Positions 1 through 10,856 of a stretch of DNA of 34,094 nucleotides are shown here, piece by piece. Each line of letters opens with the position of its first letter. Within the stretch, counting starts at the first letter, position 1. The position numbers and the translations under genes were made by a program. Source of the stretch: Herpomyces periplanetae (Eukaryota; Ascomycota; Laboulbeniomycetes; Herpomycetales; Herpomycetaceae); assembly GCA_009733715.1 (NCBI GenBank), contig WMKJ01000129.1, positions 1 through 34,094 of the forward strand, in the 5' to 3' direction. A model generated the notes under the pieces. It saw only the letters and a program-made list of their open reading frames with translations, had not been told where the DNA came from and did not search any database.

Positions 1-1
1 G

Positions 2-3000
2 AAGGCCGAAAAATTGGGAGCTAAGCGCATGATTGTCGATCTTCGGGATGAACTGGGTTCATTACGGAAAAAGTCAGCGCAGTATCCAATTCAACCGAAG
101 AAACGTAAAATCCAGTATCGACCGAATAAGCGCAATCGCCCAGCCTTCCGGCCGGATTGTCTGGGGGCACCGCGTGGGATCGACGAAAGTCTGCTAGACT
201 GTTCGGACTCAGAGGTCAGCGAATCAAATGAGACTCAAAAAGCCAGTGGTCTTGACTGCGACTACGAGATTCAGTCGACTCATCAGGAATTGTTCGTCGG
301 GAAGGCCGGGAAGGCATCGGCAGAAAATCCACTAGTCAGACCCATGAATTCTGATCGGGGAGATGCAATGTTCCTTGATATTCCAGGACTTGAGCCTGAA
401 GGGAACGGGTTGCCCTTCGAGTCTGTTCAATGTGGAGATAGCGATTTAACGTTTACAGCGTCGAGGAGTCCAAGCTATTACAGTTCAGGGCACAGGGACT
501 CTTCCGCACTGGGTTCAATTGAAAATTCATCGAATTCCCCACAATTCAGTGTAGCGTATTCTTCTGATTTAGAGCCGCGAGAAAATCGTTCTCTGGTCGA
601 GCATGGGCTTGACCAACGAAAGTATCAGTATAGAGTTACTTCAGCTGAACATCGGGGGTAAAGGCGAAGGCTGGGTTCAGAACGTATCCCGTCGTCAATC
701 CACGGACTGCGCAATTCGAGCGGCATAATAAATCGAGGCAGCATGTTCAGCTTTTTGAGTAGCTTTAGTCCTACCGAAGGGAAAACTATATTTTCGGAGA
801 TAGGAAATCTGTTAGAGGGTGAAGACTCGGAGTACCTCGATTCGTGTGCTCCCTCAAGATCGGCGACTACATCACCCAACAACTTTGTTGAAAGATTGGG
901 TCAAGAGTGGGGATCATCAGTAGTGGAACATAAAGTGCCACGCATAGTAGCGGAAATGGTGACCGCTGCGACGATGACTGATGAATCGATTCAATTGTAC
1001 ACTTACAAGGGTGATACTGCGACTGAAATTGAGTCACTCACAATGTTGAATCGTTATGAGAATATTTCTACTATGACTGATGCAAGAAATGAGCTGTATG
1101 ATTTTCGGGCCGAATTTTCGAAAGACTTTCGATGCGATTACTGTGGCCATATTTCTGCGCCGACCATTACGGAGGATACTGGGGATGGGACAGTCTCAAG
1201 GGAGTCCACAATTAATTGCGCGCTTCCTTACTTGGATACACAGACGACTAATACTTCAGATCGACTATCATTTTCGTCAGTGCGACTTCTGCCCAGTGCG
1301 GATATTGAGCATGGCAAGTCTAGTACACCGGTTGAAGGTTTTGACAACGTTCAGGTTGATGTGGGGATACGCGATGGTGTGGAGTATGAGTTGGCATCCT
1401 GCTGCACAGTTGAGAATAATGCAGTATCGTCATTTTCTGGTACTGCGATTGCTGAGGATGCTGGTCGGTTTGGGGATATCTGTAATGATAATTCGCCGGG
1501 CAGTGATAAGGTTTGTGATGAAATTAATCATGAGAATCACATGTTAAAAGGCGGTGGAGTCGATTCAGAGGCCGTTGTACTCATGAAGCGAGCGAACAGA
1601 AAGGGATTCTATGGCACGGAAACAATACCTTATCAATCCATACGATTTCAAGGGTTGCGAAGAGCACGTTCATTGGTCAACATATCAGAACTTTATTCAA
1701 CAAGTTTAATTCCGGAACTCCATTTACCACTTTATAGGCAGGTATCATTTAACTCTGGGAGGTGTCGGATGTGCGGTTCAGTTTTAAGTGCTGGATCTCG
1801 AGATTCAACAGCAAAGCAAACTGAGGGTAAGGGTGAAATAGACCATGGGATTAGCATGGACTCATGCAGTTTAGGATCTGCAATTACAGAAGAAAGAACG
1901 GCAATTGAGTGTTTCGGTAAAGTGAAAGAAAATACAACTAAACCGACTGAAGAAATGAAATTGAGCACGGATGCTAAAGTAAAAAAGTTTAAATCGGAAA
2001 GTTTATCGCGTGCAATAGCGTCCAGGGGAAGCTACTGCAATGCACTGATTTTGAAACCATCAAAAAAGTTACGAAGTTCGTTGGTACGGCGAAGGGTTAG
2101 CACAGGGAGTGCGGTACAGAAAAGCGGCGAGACATGGATGTCGGAGGGTTCACGGTCCGATAAAGCAATGATTGAAGAGACTCAGAGAGCGAGGAAATCG
2201 GTTGGTGTGAAAGAAAAAGATCAGGAAGAAGCCGGTGTGGCGGCTACAAATATTGATGATGATATGGCAAATAATGGCAAGACAGAGCAGTGTGATGTGA
2301 TGACGGAGGCGGAGCAAGATATGACTAGGATAAGCGTCGAAGGCACAGAACGAAAGCAGTCGAAGTTGTGTGATGATAAATTGATTGAACTTAAGGAAAG
2401 CGAATTTCATCAGGTGGAGCAACCTAGTCATGAGAGCTTACGAAGCGAAGGTAGCTCTGCGTCAACATTGCCCCCGTTACCTGATGATCATTTTGACATC
2501 ATTTCAATGACACGAAATCAGTCGAGAGGGAAATGTCAAGGATCTAACCGCGTGGGAAATACAGCGGCGGCACAAGCAGTGCGAACTCAAAGTGAGGATA
2601 GTGTCAGAAATACTTGTAATGAAGAGGGCGAGGTTAGATCGACGAGCGGTTTAGGACATGCAAATATTTTGTATCAGTCACGGCGTGTGCAAAAGAAGCA
2701 TCGCCGTAAAGAAGGGGGGGATGATGATGATATAACCTTGTCACAGAGTTCATCAATATCATCGTTTGCGTCGGAAATTGAGCATAGATTTAACCTTGAA
2801 GGTCAATACTACGGTAGTGGACGAGCCAGGGATGGAAGTGAAGCTAAAATGATTGAGTGTATCACACAAACTATGATTGGTGAATGGTTGTGGAAGTATA
2901 CACGCAAGACTGCGCGAGAACAAATGTCGAACACACGGCATCGGAGATTCTTCTGGGTTCACCCATTTACGCGCACATTATATTGGAGTGAAAATGATCC

Positions 3001-4002
3001 ATCTAAAGCTGGTAAAGTGCTAGTTAGGACCAAAAGTGTAGCGTTGGAGGCGGTTCGCATTGTCATTGATAACAACCCCATTCCGCCTGGTTTACATAAC
3101 AAGAGTATTGTGGTATTAACGCCTGGACGATCTATTAAGTTTACGACACCATCAAGGGTTAGGCATGAAACATGGTTTAACGCACTTTCGTATTTACTGC
3201 TCCAGTCAAGTGGGAACAATGGGATTGGGGATGAGGATATAACGAATGAAGATGTGCAAGAATTTATGCCTAGTTTCCCACGAAATATTCGACGTATGCA
3301 AGAAACCATCACAACGTTATCCTCACAGTTTGGTCGCAAACATCGACAACTAGCCGGTACCACGTCAGCGGTAGCTGCATCAGGTGGTGCTGGTGGTTAC
3401 ATGCCGGCAGGAGGATTGACGCGACCGTTAACATCTGAAAGTGGATGTAGCGGATATGGTGACACGAAAAAGTACCGCAAATCAGTCTCGAGTCGATTGA
3501 GCATGACTATCAACACCATGCTACGAAGGTCGTCAAAAGTATCGCGAACTGTCCATTCACGTGATGAAACGCATCGACCCGTAGGTTCGGCGCAAGGTAT
3601 TATAAGCGTACCGGTTGGGGATTGTAATATAGTTGAAGAACGGGAAGAATATGATTGTGTTGAAGTACCGGTTGAGGACGTAAGGATGTGTTGTAACGGT
3701 TAGTATTTTAGTTGAAAGAAGTCTCTGATTTGTTGGAAGTACAGCTAACCGGATTTAATTATGAATAATATACAGGAAAGCACGACGTCAGATCGATATC
3801 GAGAAAATCCCATTATACGACGGTTTCAGCGATGTCTCACTATGCTCAACATTCCCGAAGCAATAGTCGCGCTACGATTAATTCTTCAACGCGGAATACT
3901 AGCAGTGGGCTATCAACTAGCTTGACATCATCATCGGGAACGAAAGGCCCTTGTGCACCGCCTCACCTAGGGGAAGGTTGCGTGCCACAGCGACGTGGCT
4001 GA
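2..4002 (+). CDS. NUM1: Num1/Mcp5/ApsA-like cortical PH-domain anchor protein (5' partial)
   Basis: Cortical anchor family that binds plasma-membrane phosphoinositides through a C-terminal PH domain and tethers dynein and/or mitochondria. The frame is open at the left edge with a charged helical stretch (KAEKLGAKRMIVDLRDELGS), probably the end of the family's coiled coil, so the start lies outside the window. Model: exons 2-657, 721-3698 and 3776-4002 (about 1286 residues visible). The PH domain is at about 2850-3210 (WLWKYTRKT, RRFFWVHPFTRTLYW, WFNALSYLL). After it a GTTAGT donor and a CTAAC...ATACAG acceptor join CCNG to KHDVRS, matching the CC(D/N)GKHDV motif I recall after the PH domain in this family, followed by a Ser-rich tail. 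The first intron is less certain: acceptor 720 or 741 both keep frame, and one in-frame TAA at 659 separates two open segments. The middle is long, charged and unstructured-looking. Family call is strong; the exon ends are predictions. Confidence 0.85.
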
Positions 4003-4134
4003 AATGGGAGGGAGGATGGAATTTTGGGACCAGAGTTGATTTGAAGGGAGTTTCGCTCAGAGTTTGTCATGTTTTCGTAAATTTGGACTTGGAACGTAAG
4101 TGGTTGAGTGGTCGATATTTTACAGAAAGAGAGG

Positions 4135-5178
4135 ATGTTTCAGAGGGTTGACGTTAGAGGGGAGGCGACGATAATGAATGCAAATGGACATCGGGTGTTG
4201 CGATTAAAACGTCGGAAGGATGAACAGGCAGTGGACTTATTATACCTTGAGCATTATCACCACAAACGGCCGTGCATGACGCGAGATTTTGTGTATAAAC
4301 GAGTTTCGAGCGATGTAGCAGAGAATTCAGCTGGTTTATGTTCTGATAGCACAGTGGATGTAACGGTGGCAGGGTTTTCGGCATTTTCACAAGATTCATG
4401 GAATGAAAATTTAATTTCAAGTACTGGGGTGACAGAGCAATGTGAAGAGAAGGGAATAAGTACATGGGGGACATGTTTAAGCGAAAGAGTAGATGATGTT
4501 GGGACTACAGATGGAGATGAAAGTGAGGAAGTGAGTCGACGACATTTCTACGTGCAAAGCATTAAAAAGGGTGATGTGTACGATAAAATGAGGGAAGATA
4601 AAAGTCGGGAGTGTAAAGTGAGTGTATACAAAATGATTGAAGCAGCAGGTGTAGGACAGGTTAAGGTAGTAAGACAGACTCGGCGAAAGAAACCGCTTAG
4701 TCGAGCAGCGTCCGGTGCCAATTACAGCGGTGCATTAATGAGAGAAGATGAAGGGGTTGATGAAGCTTTAATTCAATCTTTATCACAAATGGCTGAACAA
4801 ATAAATCTGAATGAAGAGCATAAGGATCACGAGAATATCGTCTACGATAATGTTGAGGAAGCGGAAAGCGACGATGAATACGTATACGATTATCTAATGC
4901 AATGTTCTGTGACGGAAGCGGGGGTAAGCGTAGAGGACGGACAAGGTCCGAGGGTTGGCTACTTAATTGTAGACGAAGAGGATGATAGATGGATAAGCGA
5001 AGATAAGTCGGAAGACTTAGTCTTTGAAACAGAAGCCTGTAGTGCCAGCGGGGCATTCGGCGACGACGAAGATGAAAACGACGAAAATCACGCGAGAATG
5101 GAATATCCCGAGGACGAGAGCAGCGGCAGTTCACGTGACGAGTGGTCAGATGACGATTCGGAGGTGGCGAGTGAGTAG
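4135..5178 (+). CDS. IWR1: Iwr1-like RNA polymerase II nuclear import factor
   Basis: Iwr1 binds assembled RNA polymerase II in the cytoplasm and carries it into the nucleus. The C-terminal third shows the Iwr1 signature: DDEYVYDYLM, then VGYLIVDEEDDRW, then an acidic stretch with MEYPEDESS. The N-terminus has RVLRLKRRKDEQAVDLLYL, matching the conserved basic start (LRxKR...DLLYLE) of the family. The first ATG of the open frame is at 4135; the second, at 4174, lies just before that motif and is an equally good start. The protein is about 347 residues, near family size, and ends in an acidic tail. It lies 132 bases after the Num1-like gene on the same strand. No intron is needed, although a GTGAGT sits next to the stop. 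Rpb11, a subunit of the cargo, is encoded 5 kb away, which is probably coincidence. Confidence 0.85.
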   Translation: MFQRVDVRGEATIMNANGHRVLRLKRRKDEQAVDLLYLEHYHHKRPCMTRDFVYKRVSSDVAENSAGLCSDSTVDVTVAGFSAFSQDSWNENLISSTGVTEQCEEKGISTWGTCLSERVDDVGTTDGDESEEVSRRHFYVQSIKKGDVYDKMREDKSRECKVSVYKMIEAAGVGQVKVVRQTRRKKPLSRAASGANYSGALMREDEGVDEALIQSLSQMAEQINLNEEHKDHENIVYDNVEEAESDDEYVYDYLMQCSVTEAGVSVEDGQGPRVGYLIVDEEDDRWISEDKSEDLVFETEACSASGAFGDDEDENDENHARMEYPEDESSGSSRDEWSDDDSEVASE

Positions 5179-5185
5179 ACGGCGA

Positions 5186-5737
5186 TTATGGGATGGGGGA
5201 GGGGGGCGAAGGCAAAGATGAGAGAGAGCGGCTCCGGCGGGCTCGTTTAACGAGTAATTCGATAGATCCAGCGGCAACGAGAAGAAAGGCCAAACCAGTA
5301 AAGCCAACCAGTGAATAAGCAACGAAGCGATGTAAACGATCGGCCCAGATACGACCATACTGAAGGACGCGGTCGGAGGTACGAAAGGAGGAAGTAGGAT
5401 CAAAGCTTTGAGATGAGGTAGCCGAAGGGGCAGGGGTTGGGCGAAGGTGAGGATAAGCAGCGCGAAAGTTGGGAGATAAATGAGCGGCTTTGCTCGCGGT
5501 ACGGGAGAGCTGAGCAGAGGCGCGTAAACGAGCGATTTTTTGGGCAGGAGATTCACGGAGTGTAGATGGATTGGAATGAGAGGATTCCGTTAGCGTAGCC
5601 GCAGTAGATTCGTGATTAACCATACGACGAGCAGCGAGGATGCGACAGAGAACGGGTCTGTTAACGCGGGTTAACGCGTGCGGTATACACGGTGTAAACC
5701 GTGTGGCATCGGCTAAACTGGGCAAGCCGCGCGTCAT
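5186..5737 (-). CDS. Small single-pass membrane protein, possibly mitochondrial
   Basis: Unidentified protein of 183 residues from the first ATG in the frame (5737). A second ATG at 5623 would give 145 residues. The N-terminus is rich in Arg, Ser and Ala with almost no acid (MTRGLPSLADATRFTPCIPH), like a mitochondrial presequence. It continues with a helical ESPAQKIARLRASAQLSRTA, then YGRIWADRLHRF directly before one membrane segment (VAYSLVGFTGLAFLLVAAGS) and a basic tail (LVKRARRSRS). This layout (Lys/Arg-rich helix, RxWADRxHR, one membrane helix, basic end) resembles short mitochondrial inner-membrane proteins of filamentous fungi as I remember them, but I cannot name a family. It is divergent from the DUF2458 gene, with a GT microsatellite in its upstream region. 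The coding call is supported by the membrane helix and the long open frame; the function is unknown. Confidence 0.6.
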   Translation of the reverse strand: MTRGLPSLADATRFTPCIPHALTRVNRPVLCRILAARRMVNHESTAATLTESSHSNPSTLRESPAQKIARLRASAQLSRTASKAAHLSPNFRAAYPHLRPTPAPSATSSQSFDPTSSFRTSDRVLQYGRIWADRLHRFVAYSLVGFTGLAFLLVAAGSIELLVKRARRSRSLSSLPSPPSPIP

Positions 5738-6030
5738 GGTAACAAGGGACGATAGAGAAGAGAATGGACGTAGGTTGAAGTAAAGATTAGTAGGAATAGA
5801 GTGGGATATATTAGTGTGTGTGTGTGTGTGTGCGTATAACAAAAGTTTGCGTGGTATGGTTCTCAGGTTTGAAAGAAGACGGGGTGTACGTGGACAAGCA
5901 CAAATGGAGCGTCCCGTTCTCCCAACTCCACAGCGATCGGCTTATATAATGGAGGGTATAACGTGTTGTGTGTAGAATTGGGTAGTGGGTGACGGATTGG
6001 CCAGGCGGGTAGAGAGAGTGGAGGTTAAAC
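5738..6030. promoter_or_regulatory. Shared upstream region of two divergent genes, with GT microsatellite
   Basis: 293 bases between the ATG at 5737 (minus) and the ATG at 6031 (plus). Contains a pure GT/TG run of about 19 bases at 5814-5832 and a TATATAAT-like stretch at 5942-5949 that could serve the plus-strand gene. No other clear site was recognised. The call as a bidirectional promoter rests on gene geometry only. Confidence 0.45.
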
Positions 6031-6903
6031 ATGGGTAACGAGTCAGACGAAGAATTTGATAGTGCAGCGAATACGGAAGAGAGGGAGTCATACGGGCGAG
6101 AATGTGAGGGTGAGGTAGTGAAAGAGGGAACAAGTGCGGCAGCAGAAACAAGCGGAGAGGTGGCGACAACACGAATGACGGTCACTACAGGGATACACGA
6201 CTGGGGACGTTTGCCCGTTAAACACAGTATAACGGGACGGGAATTAGGCGAGGGGCGGCCAGCACAATTTTCACAATGGTTACCGGCACTACAGCATATG
6301 ATTCAGTTAACGACAACCGACCAACGTATTGGCCGTACGGTTCGAGAGTTAATTTACCGACAAAATCAACTTGAACGAGAAGCCTGGACTGCCCGGCACG
6401 CGGCTTGTACGCTGTACGCACAGCGCACGGCTAACGCAGCCAAAATTGATTCTATACTACGCGCCGTTACCGGTCAAATTGGTTCCTCGTCTGTATCGCA
6501 GACCTGCGAAACATCTTCTTCTTTGTCGGTTACTCCACCATCCTGTCATTCCTTTTCCCAACCTTTTGATAACCGATCTGCTACCGCTGCTGCTCATCAA
6601 TCGGAGTTACACGCTTTAGACGTTAAGTTATACCGGCAATCTCAAGCCTGGGCGCGTAGTGTAACACAAGCATTAACCGAGCTAGGTATTCCATTTTTTA
6701 CGCTTGCTGAACTTCGATTGTCAAACTTTACTCCGTCCTCGAATCAACCACCTCCGCCGCCTTCTCTCATACGACGAAGTAAACGCCTGCGACGCTTACA
6801 GGGTCAAATGTTACAATTTTTACATGATATGTATAAAGATTCATCCCATGTACACGTTGGTACAAGTCAGCCAACTACAAATGTACAAGATGTTACACGT
6901 TGA
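6031..6903 (+). CDS. DUF2458 family protein
   Basis: Single-exon protein of 290 residues. The N-terminal 50 residues are acidic and Gly/Thr-rich. Then comes LPALQHMIQLTTTDQRIGRT, VRELIYRQNQLEREAWTARH and, after a Ser/Pro linker, ELHALDVKLYRQSQAW, LTELGIPFF and RRLRRLQGQMLQFLHDMY. This order (helix ending in an RxLIxxQ..ER.WW/AxR motif, linker, LDxKxYRxQ, LGxPFF, LQxxMLxxLxD) is what I recall of Pfam DUF2458, a fungal family with no firmly known function. The ATG at 6031 is the first in the frame and is preceded by a short region shared with the divergent membrane-protein gene. The stop is 87 bases from the end of the convergent guanine deaminase gene. Confidence 0.7.
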   Translation: MGNESDEEFDSAANTEERESYGRECEGEVVKEGTSAAAETSGEVATTRMTVTTGIHDWGRLPVKHSITGRELGEGRPAQFSQWLPALQHMIQLTTTDQRIGRTVRELIYRQNQLEREAWTARHAACTLYAQRTANAAKIDSILRAVTGQIGSSSVSQTCETSSSLSVTPPSCHSFSQPFDNRSATAAAHQSELHALDVKLYRQSQAWARSVTQALTELGIPFFTLAELRLSNFTPSSNQPPPPPSLIRRSKRLRRLQGQMLQFLHDMYKDSSHVHVGTSQPTTNVQDVTR

Positions 6904-6990
6904 CTTAGAATACCCTTTAACATACTGAATTGAATTTTGGCATCAATACTAAAATATACACGAATAAGAAATGCGACAAATTTTCAAAAA

Positions 6991-9078
6991 CTATGCTGCA
7001 TTATTTTCCCATGATATACTGACCCAATCCAAGGCAGCGTATCGCTTTGCAGAAGGATGAATTGAGCATTTAACCAGACCTGTGAGCTGGCCAGTTTTAA
7101 CATTGTAACACGCTTCACGTCGATAAACTTGTCGACCCCTTACCCATACACTCAATGTATGACGATCATCGGCGGTGTAAGCCCATTTGGCAATTTTACG
7201 ATTCCACGAGCGATGACGATGGTTATTAGACTGACCAGGGAGTAGTATTGTATCGAAATCATCTAGCCATGGAAAAAGATCAATGTTATCTAGATTGTTT
7301 GCACTTATTACTGAGAGACCAGATTGTGGATGAGAATGATGGGAAACACTAGGGCGCAAGTTAACGTACTGTGCATCCCAGAAATAACCTTTTTTGAATA
7401 GTCCAACATGCTCAGTGAGGCCTAAAGATTTAGCACCACCACATGTAGCAAGATAGAGAGCCTGAGAAATGGAAAGGTTGTCATTGGTAGCGGAATCAAT
7501 ATCATCACTATTGAACTCACGCTTGACCAGGGTAAGGATTCGAGATGTTAGTATGGCATGACGAACTTGGAGTAGAATACTTGGAGAGTAACCAGCACTA
7601 ACATCGGATCCCAAACCCACGGTAACACCATTATTTAACAGATGACGAATACGAGCGATTCCAGATGAGAGAGCAGCATTACTCAAAGGACAATGAATTA
7701 TAGAGGTTTCTCTTGATTTTAGCAGGTTAACTTCATCCTGATTCAAATAAATTCCGTGAGCCAGAATGGTGTGCTTTGTTAACAAACCAGCTGAATCGTA
7801 AACACTGGCGTAATTTGGTGATTTGGGGAATAGTTTCTTGACTAATTTTGCTTCATCCCGAGTCTCGCCAATATGAGATTGAATGCGTAAATGTAACAAG
7901 GGAGACAAGGTGGTAGAACTGACGGAACATTTCTCATTATCTTCTAAGGTTTCATTTTTAAGCCTTTTTGTATGAATTTTGTCGTTCAAATCATCAATGG
8001 ACTCTATATCGTTGCATCTTTTCCGTTTACTCACTGAAACTGGAGGATCAACTTGTGATAATGATTCAGGTTTGGGAATTGTATTGACATTGGAAACTTC
8101 GGGTTGGGAGGATGAAGGGACGAGTAGAGGGGAATTGTTGGGTGAGGAATCGAGAATGCTGTTGAATTGCTTTGTGTAATGACCTAAACCGGTTAAGCAA
8201 GCATCCGTGCAAGATGGGGCAAAGCGGGGAGTGATGATTGAAGCAAGTAATAAGCCTGTAGGATCGATTTCACGTATATATTTAACACAGTCTGCGGTGG
8301 CGGTAAGGGCGGACTGATAGGATTCATCGCGTAAGTATTCAGGACAAGTTTCATCACGATCCATGCACACACGACCTATAAAGGCACGTTGACCGTTGGA
8401 TAGGCAAATATCTGCGAGCAACTTTGTAGCGGGAACATGAATTGTTGCAAAGTAAGCTGCAGTGGTAGTTCCATGAGATAGGCTTCGTTGAACTGCTTGA
8501 GTGTAAATTTGAAGAGCCTTTTCATCGTCTTGCATGCAAGCTTCAAGGGGAAAGGTATATGTATTAAGCCAATCTAATAGGGACGCTTGACCAAATATTC
8601 CTAGATTACCGTACTGGGGAGCATGATTATGAGCATCGACAAAACCGGGGAAGAAAAAGCGATCATTATCTTGTTCACATTTATTATCTTTGTTGTCATT
8701 ACTATCGATACGAACGACGTCAACATTTTCCATGGAATCCCAGCCCACAGTTTGCAAGAGTTTCTCAATGTTAATATCACTAACGTTAGGACTAGTAGAA
8801 GAGTGACGGAATTCATTCAACTAGTCAACACAATCGCTATAGGTTAACGAGAAAATTCAAGGACGATGCCTTTACGTTACGTATGTTATACTTACAGTGG
8901 GAAGAACAAAGTCAATTCGACCACATTGGTTAACACCAACGGCTGCATCATGCCAGATTTCCAACTCGTTAAAATCTGCACACTGAATAAATCTGCCAAT
9001 GTATAACGTGGGTGTTAGTTGTGTAAACGCATCTTCTTCGAGCCGCGGGGCCGCAGGCGAGCTTTCGCTAGCTGCCAT
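6991..9078 (-). CDS. GUD1: Guanine deaminase
   Basis: Amidohydrolase that converts guanine to xanthine in purine salvage and catabolism. Two exons: 9078-8896 (61 residues) and 8820-6991, joined in phase 0 through an intron with donor GTAAGT and acceptor TTGACTAG. Total about 670 residues. Metal and active-site features: PGFVDAHNHAPQYG (HxH), LLDWLNTYTFPLEA, SHGTTTAAYFATIH, RAFIGRVCMDRD, SHIGETRDE (metal His), LAHGIYL (His) and GLGSDVSAG (Asp). These are near-diagnostic for guanine deaminase. It is well over the usual 450-530 residues, mostly because of an insertion of about 80-85 residues between the TPRFAPSC part and the LRIQSHIGE strand. That insertion is Ser/Pro-rich and has a basic KRKR cluster. 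The C-terminal strand VWVRGRQVYRRE closes the small beta domain. Confidence 0.93.
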
Positions 9079-10233
9079 GGAGAAGTGTGGAGGGGGGGTA
9101 TCGGGAAGAGTAAAAGTGCACAACGGGAAGATATATAGTTAAAACTCAGTTTGCCTCATTGAATTCCCGGGGGGGGGGAGGTTTTTTTCTTTTCTCCCAT
9201 CAACCTGCCAGTTGTTTTTGGCTCAAGTTGTCACCCGGTTTGCTAACCTTATCTAGTTAGACAAGTCAACATTATATTTATGACCCTTCGTCATCATCCG
9301 GTAAACTTGGACAGCGGTATAAACCAAACTATGATGTTAGTGTAAAACAAACACTTCAAAACAAGTCGCCCATTTGTGAATGTCACGACGGCGATGACCA
9401 CTGTACACGCATTCACACCAAGGGACGGATGCGAGATAAATGTACGCATGTTAAAATTCTGCATCAGTGGCCACAAGACACGCCATCCGTTGATTTGTCC
9501 CAATCGTTCAGCTGTCTGATTAACCAAGCGATATATTATCTATATCCCGGCACGTTTCGCTTACGTATATTATCGGTAGTTACGTTAGAGCATGTAGGGC
9601 CTGATTAACTGAGTGTGTATTGTGTTTGCCACGTCAACCGGGTTGAAGTAATCTATCCATGCTATCTTCTGTTCATTGATCCAGACCCAGGATAAAGGGA
9701 AACCTAAGATCAACCTTAAAGAATACGTTCACGGGATTTAGGAAGAAATTGTGGGTAAGCTAAGCAAGTACGTTGAACCAGAGTTGCGCACTGGAATTTA
9801 GAAGAGGAATGATGAAGGGAACGGAATGGATTGGCCGTTCATCAACACCGAATTATCATATCCGAAACACTTGATATCTTGTTAGCATTTAAAACACTCA
9901 GTATACACAGACTTCAAGGTTTTTGAAGGCCCGACGGTTCCGTAGGTTTTGAATTTTTTTTTCCTTGTTTAGCCTAAACCATTTCACGTATGTAAAATCA
10001 TGCCGACTGGGTTTAATTGTGTTTTATCACGTTCAAGGTTGCCATCATTATTTAAGGATAAAAAGATGGGCGCGGTTAAGAAAGTGATAAATTAGTCAAA
10101 TTATCGGGGTTGAAGATATGTTTGATTGAGGGGGAAGAAGAGTTTTGCCATGGATAAGAATGAAGGCAGAAGTTTGGCATGTACTGATTCGAAAAGGCGC
10201 ATGTGTGTGCATAGGCGTAAGTTCAAATGCGAG
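9079..10233. other. Intergenic stretch, no gene seen
   Basis: About 1.15 kb between the guanine deaminase start and the RPB11 stop, so it should hold the guanine deaminase promoter and the RPB11 3' region. It contains a run of about 10-11 G at 9168-9179 followed by a T-rich stretch. The only longish open frame (minus, 9294-9527) shows no family signature. No tRNA or repeat family was recognised. Confidence 0.5.
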
Positions 10234-10747
10234 TTAATCGGTATTTCGATTGGCAATTTTGCGCAGTGATACTTCCTTGCTGAAATTGCTACGAAAAGTT
10301 GCTAATTCTTCGATGACTTGGGCACAGCAAATTTTGACGGCCTCACGGGGGGTTTTTGAACCGTCTGTTGTTACGCGTAATTCAAAGTCTGGTACGAGAG
10401 GATGGGGACATTTGTAGGCTGAGAATAGAACATAATCGTAGCGAAGAAGGGACTGGGATATTAGATTGCCAAGTGTATGATCTTCTCTGTGGAACGTGAA
10501 GATAGTGGTATTTGCCACTCCTGTAGGGATTGGAGGTAGAAGATTAGATTGTTGGATGAATAGAGCATCATGAGACAGAGAAGAGTAGTTGGAGGTGGTG
10601 ACTTACGCGTGTCATCAGTATAAGTTACCGACTTTTCACCTTCTTCACGAAAAAATATTTCGTAACTAAATACGACACGTGGACATGTTAATCTAGTGAC
10701 TTAATACGAAGACAATCAATTTAATCATACCGATCTTGAGCATTCAT
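10234..10747 (-). CDS. RPB11: RNA polymerase II subunit Rpb11
   Basis: Small alpha-like subunit that dimerises with Rpb3 in RNA polymerase II. Three coding exons: 10747-10731 (17 nt, MNAQD plus a split Arg), 10665-10607 and 10520-10234. Introns are 65 and 86 nt with donors GTATGA and GTAAGT and acceptors TATTTAG and CCTACAG. The spliced product is 120 residues, exactly family size. It reads MNAQDRYEIFF, then EEGEKSVTYTDDTRVANTT, then the family signature FTFHREDHTLGNLISQSLL and FSAYKCPHPLVPDFELRV. The last exon's frame has no ATG before this signature, which forces the upstream exons. It is followed at the 5' side, on the same strand, by the end of ATP11 only 109 bases away. Confidence 0.93.
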
Positions 10748-10856
10748 GATAATATTTGCTGGATGAAAACTACGGGAAAGGATAAAGAATTGAAAAATTC
10801 GAAATTGATTTTGGCCACAAAATTCGCCAAAACCACCTGCTGACTCAGCTTCTGAC

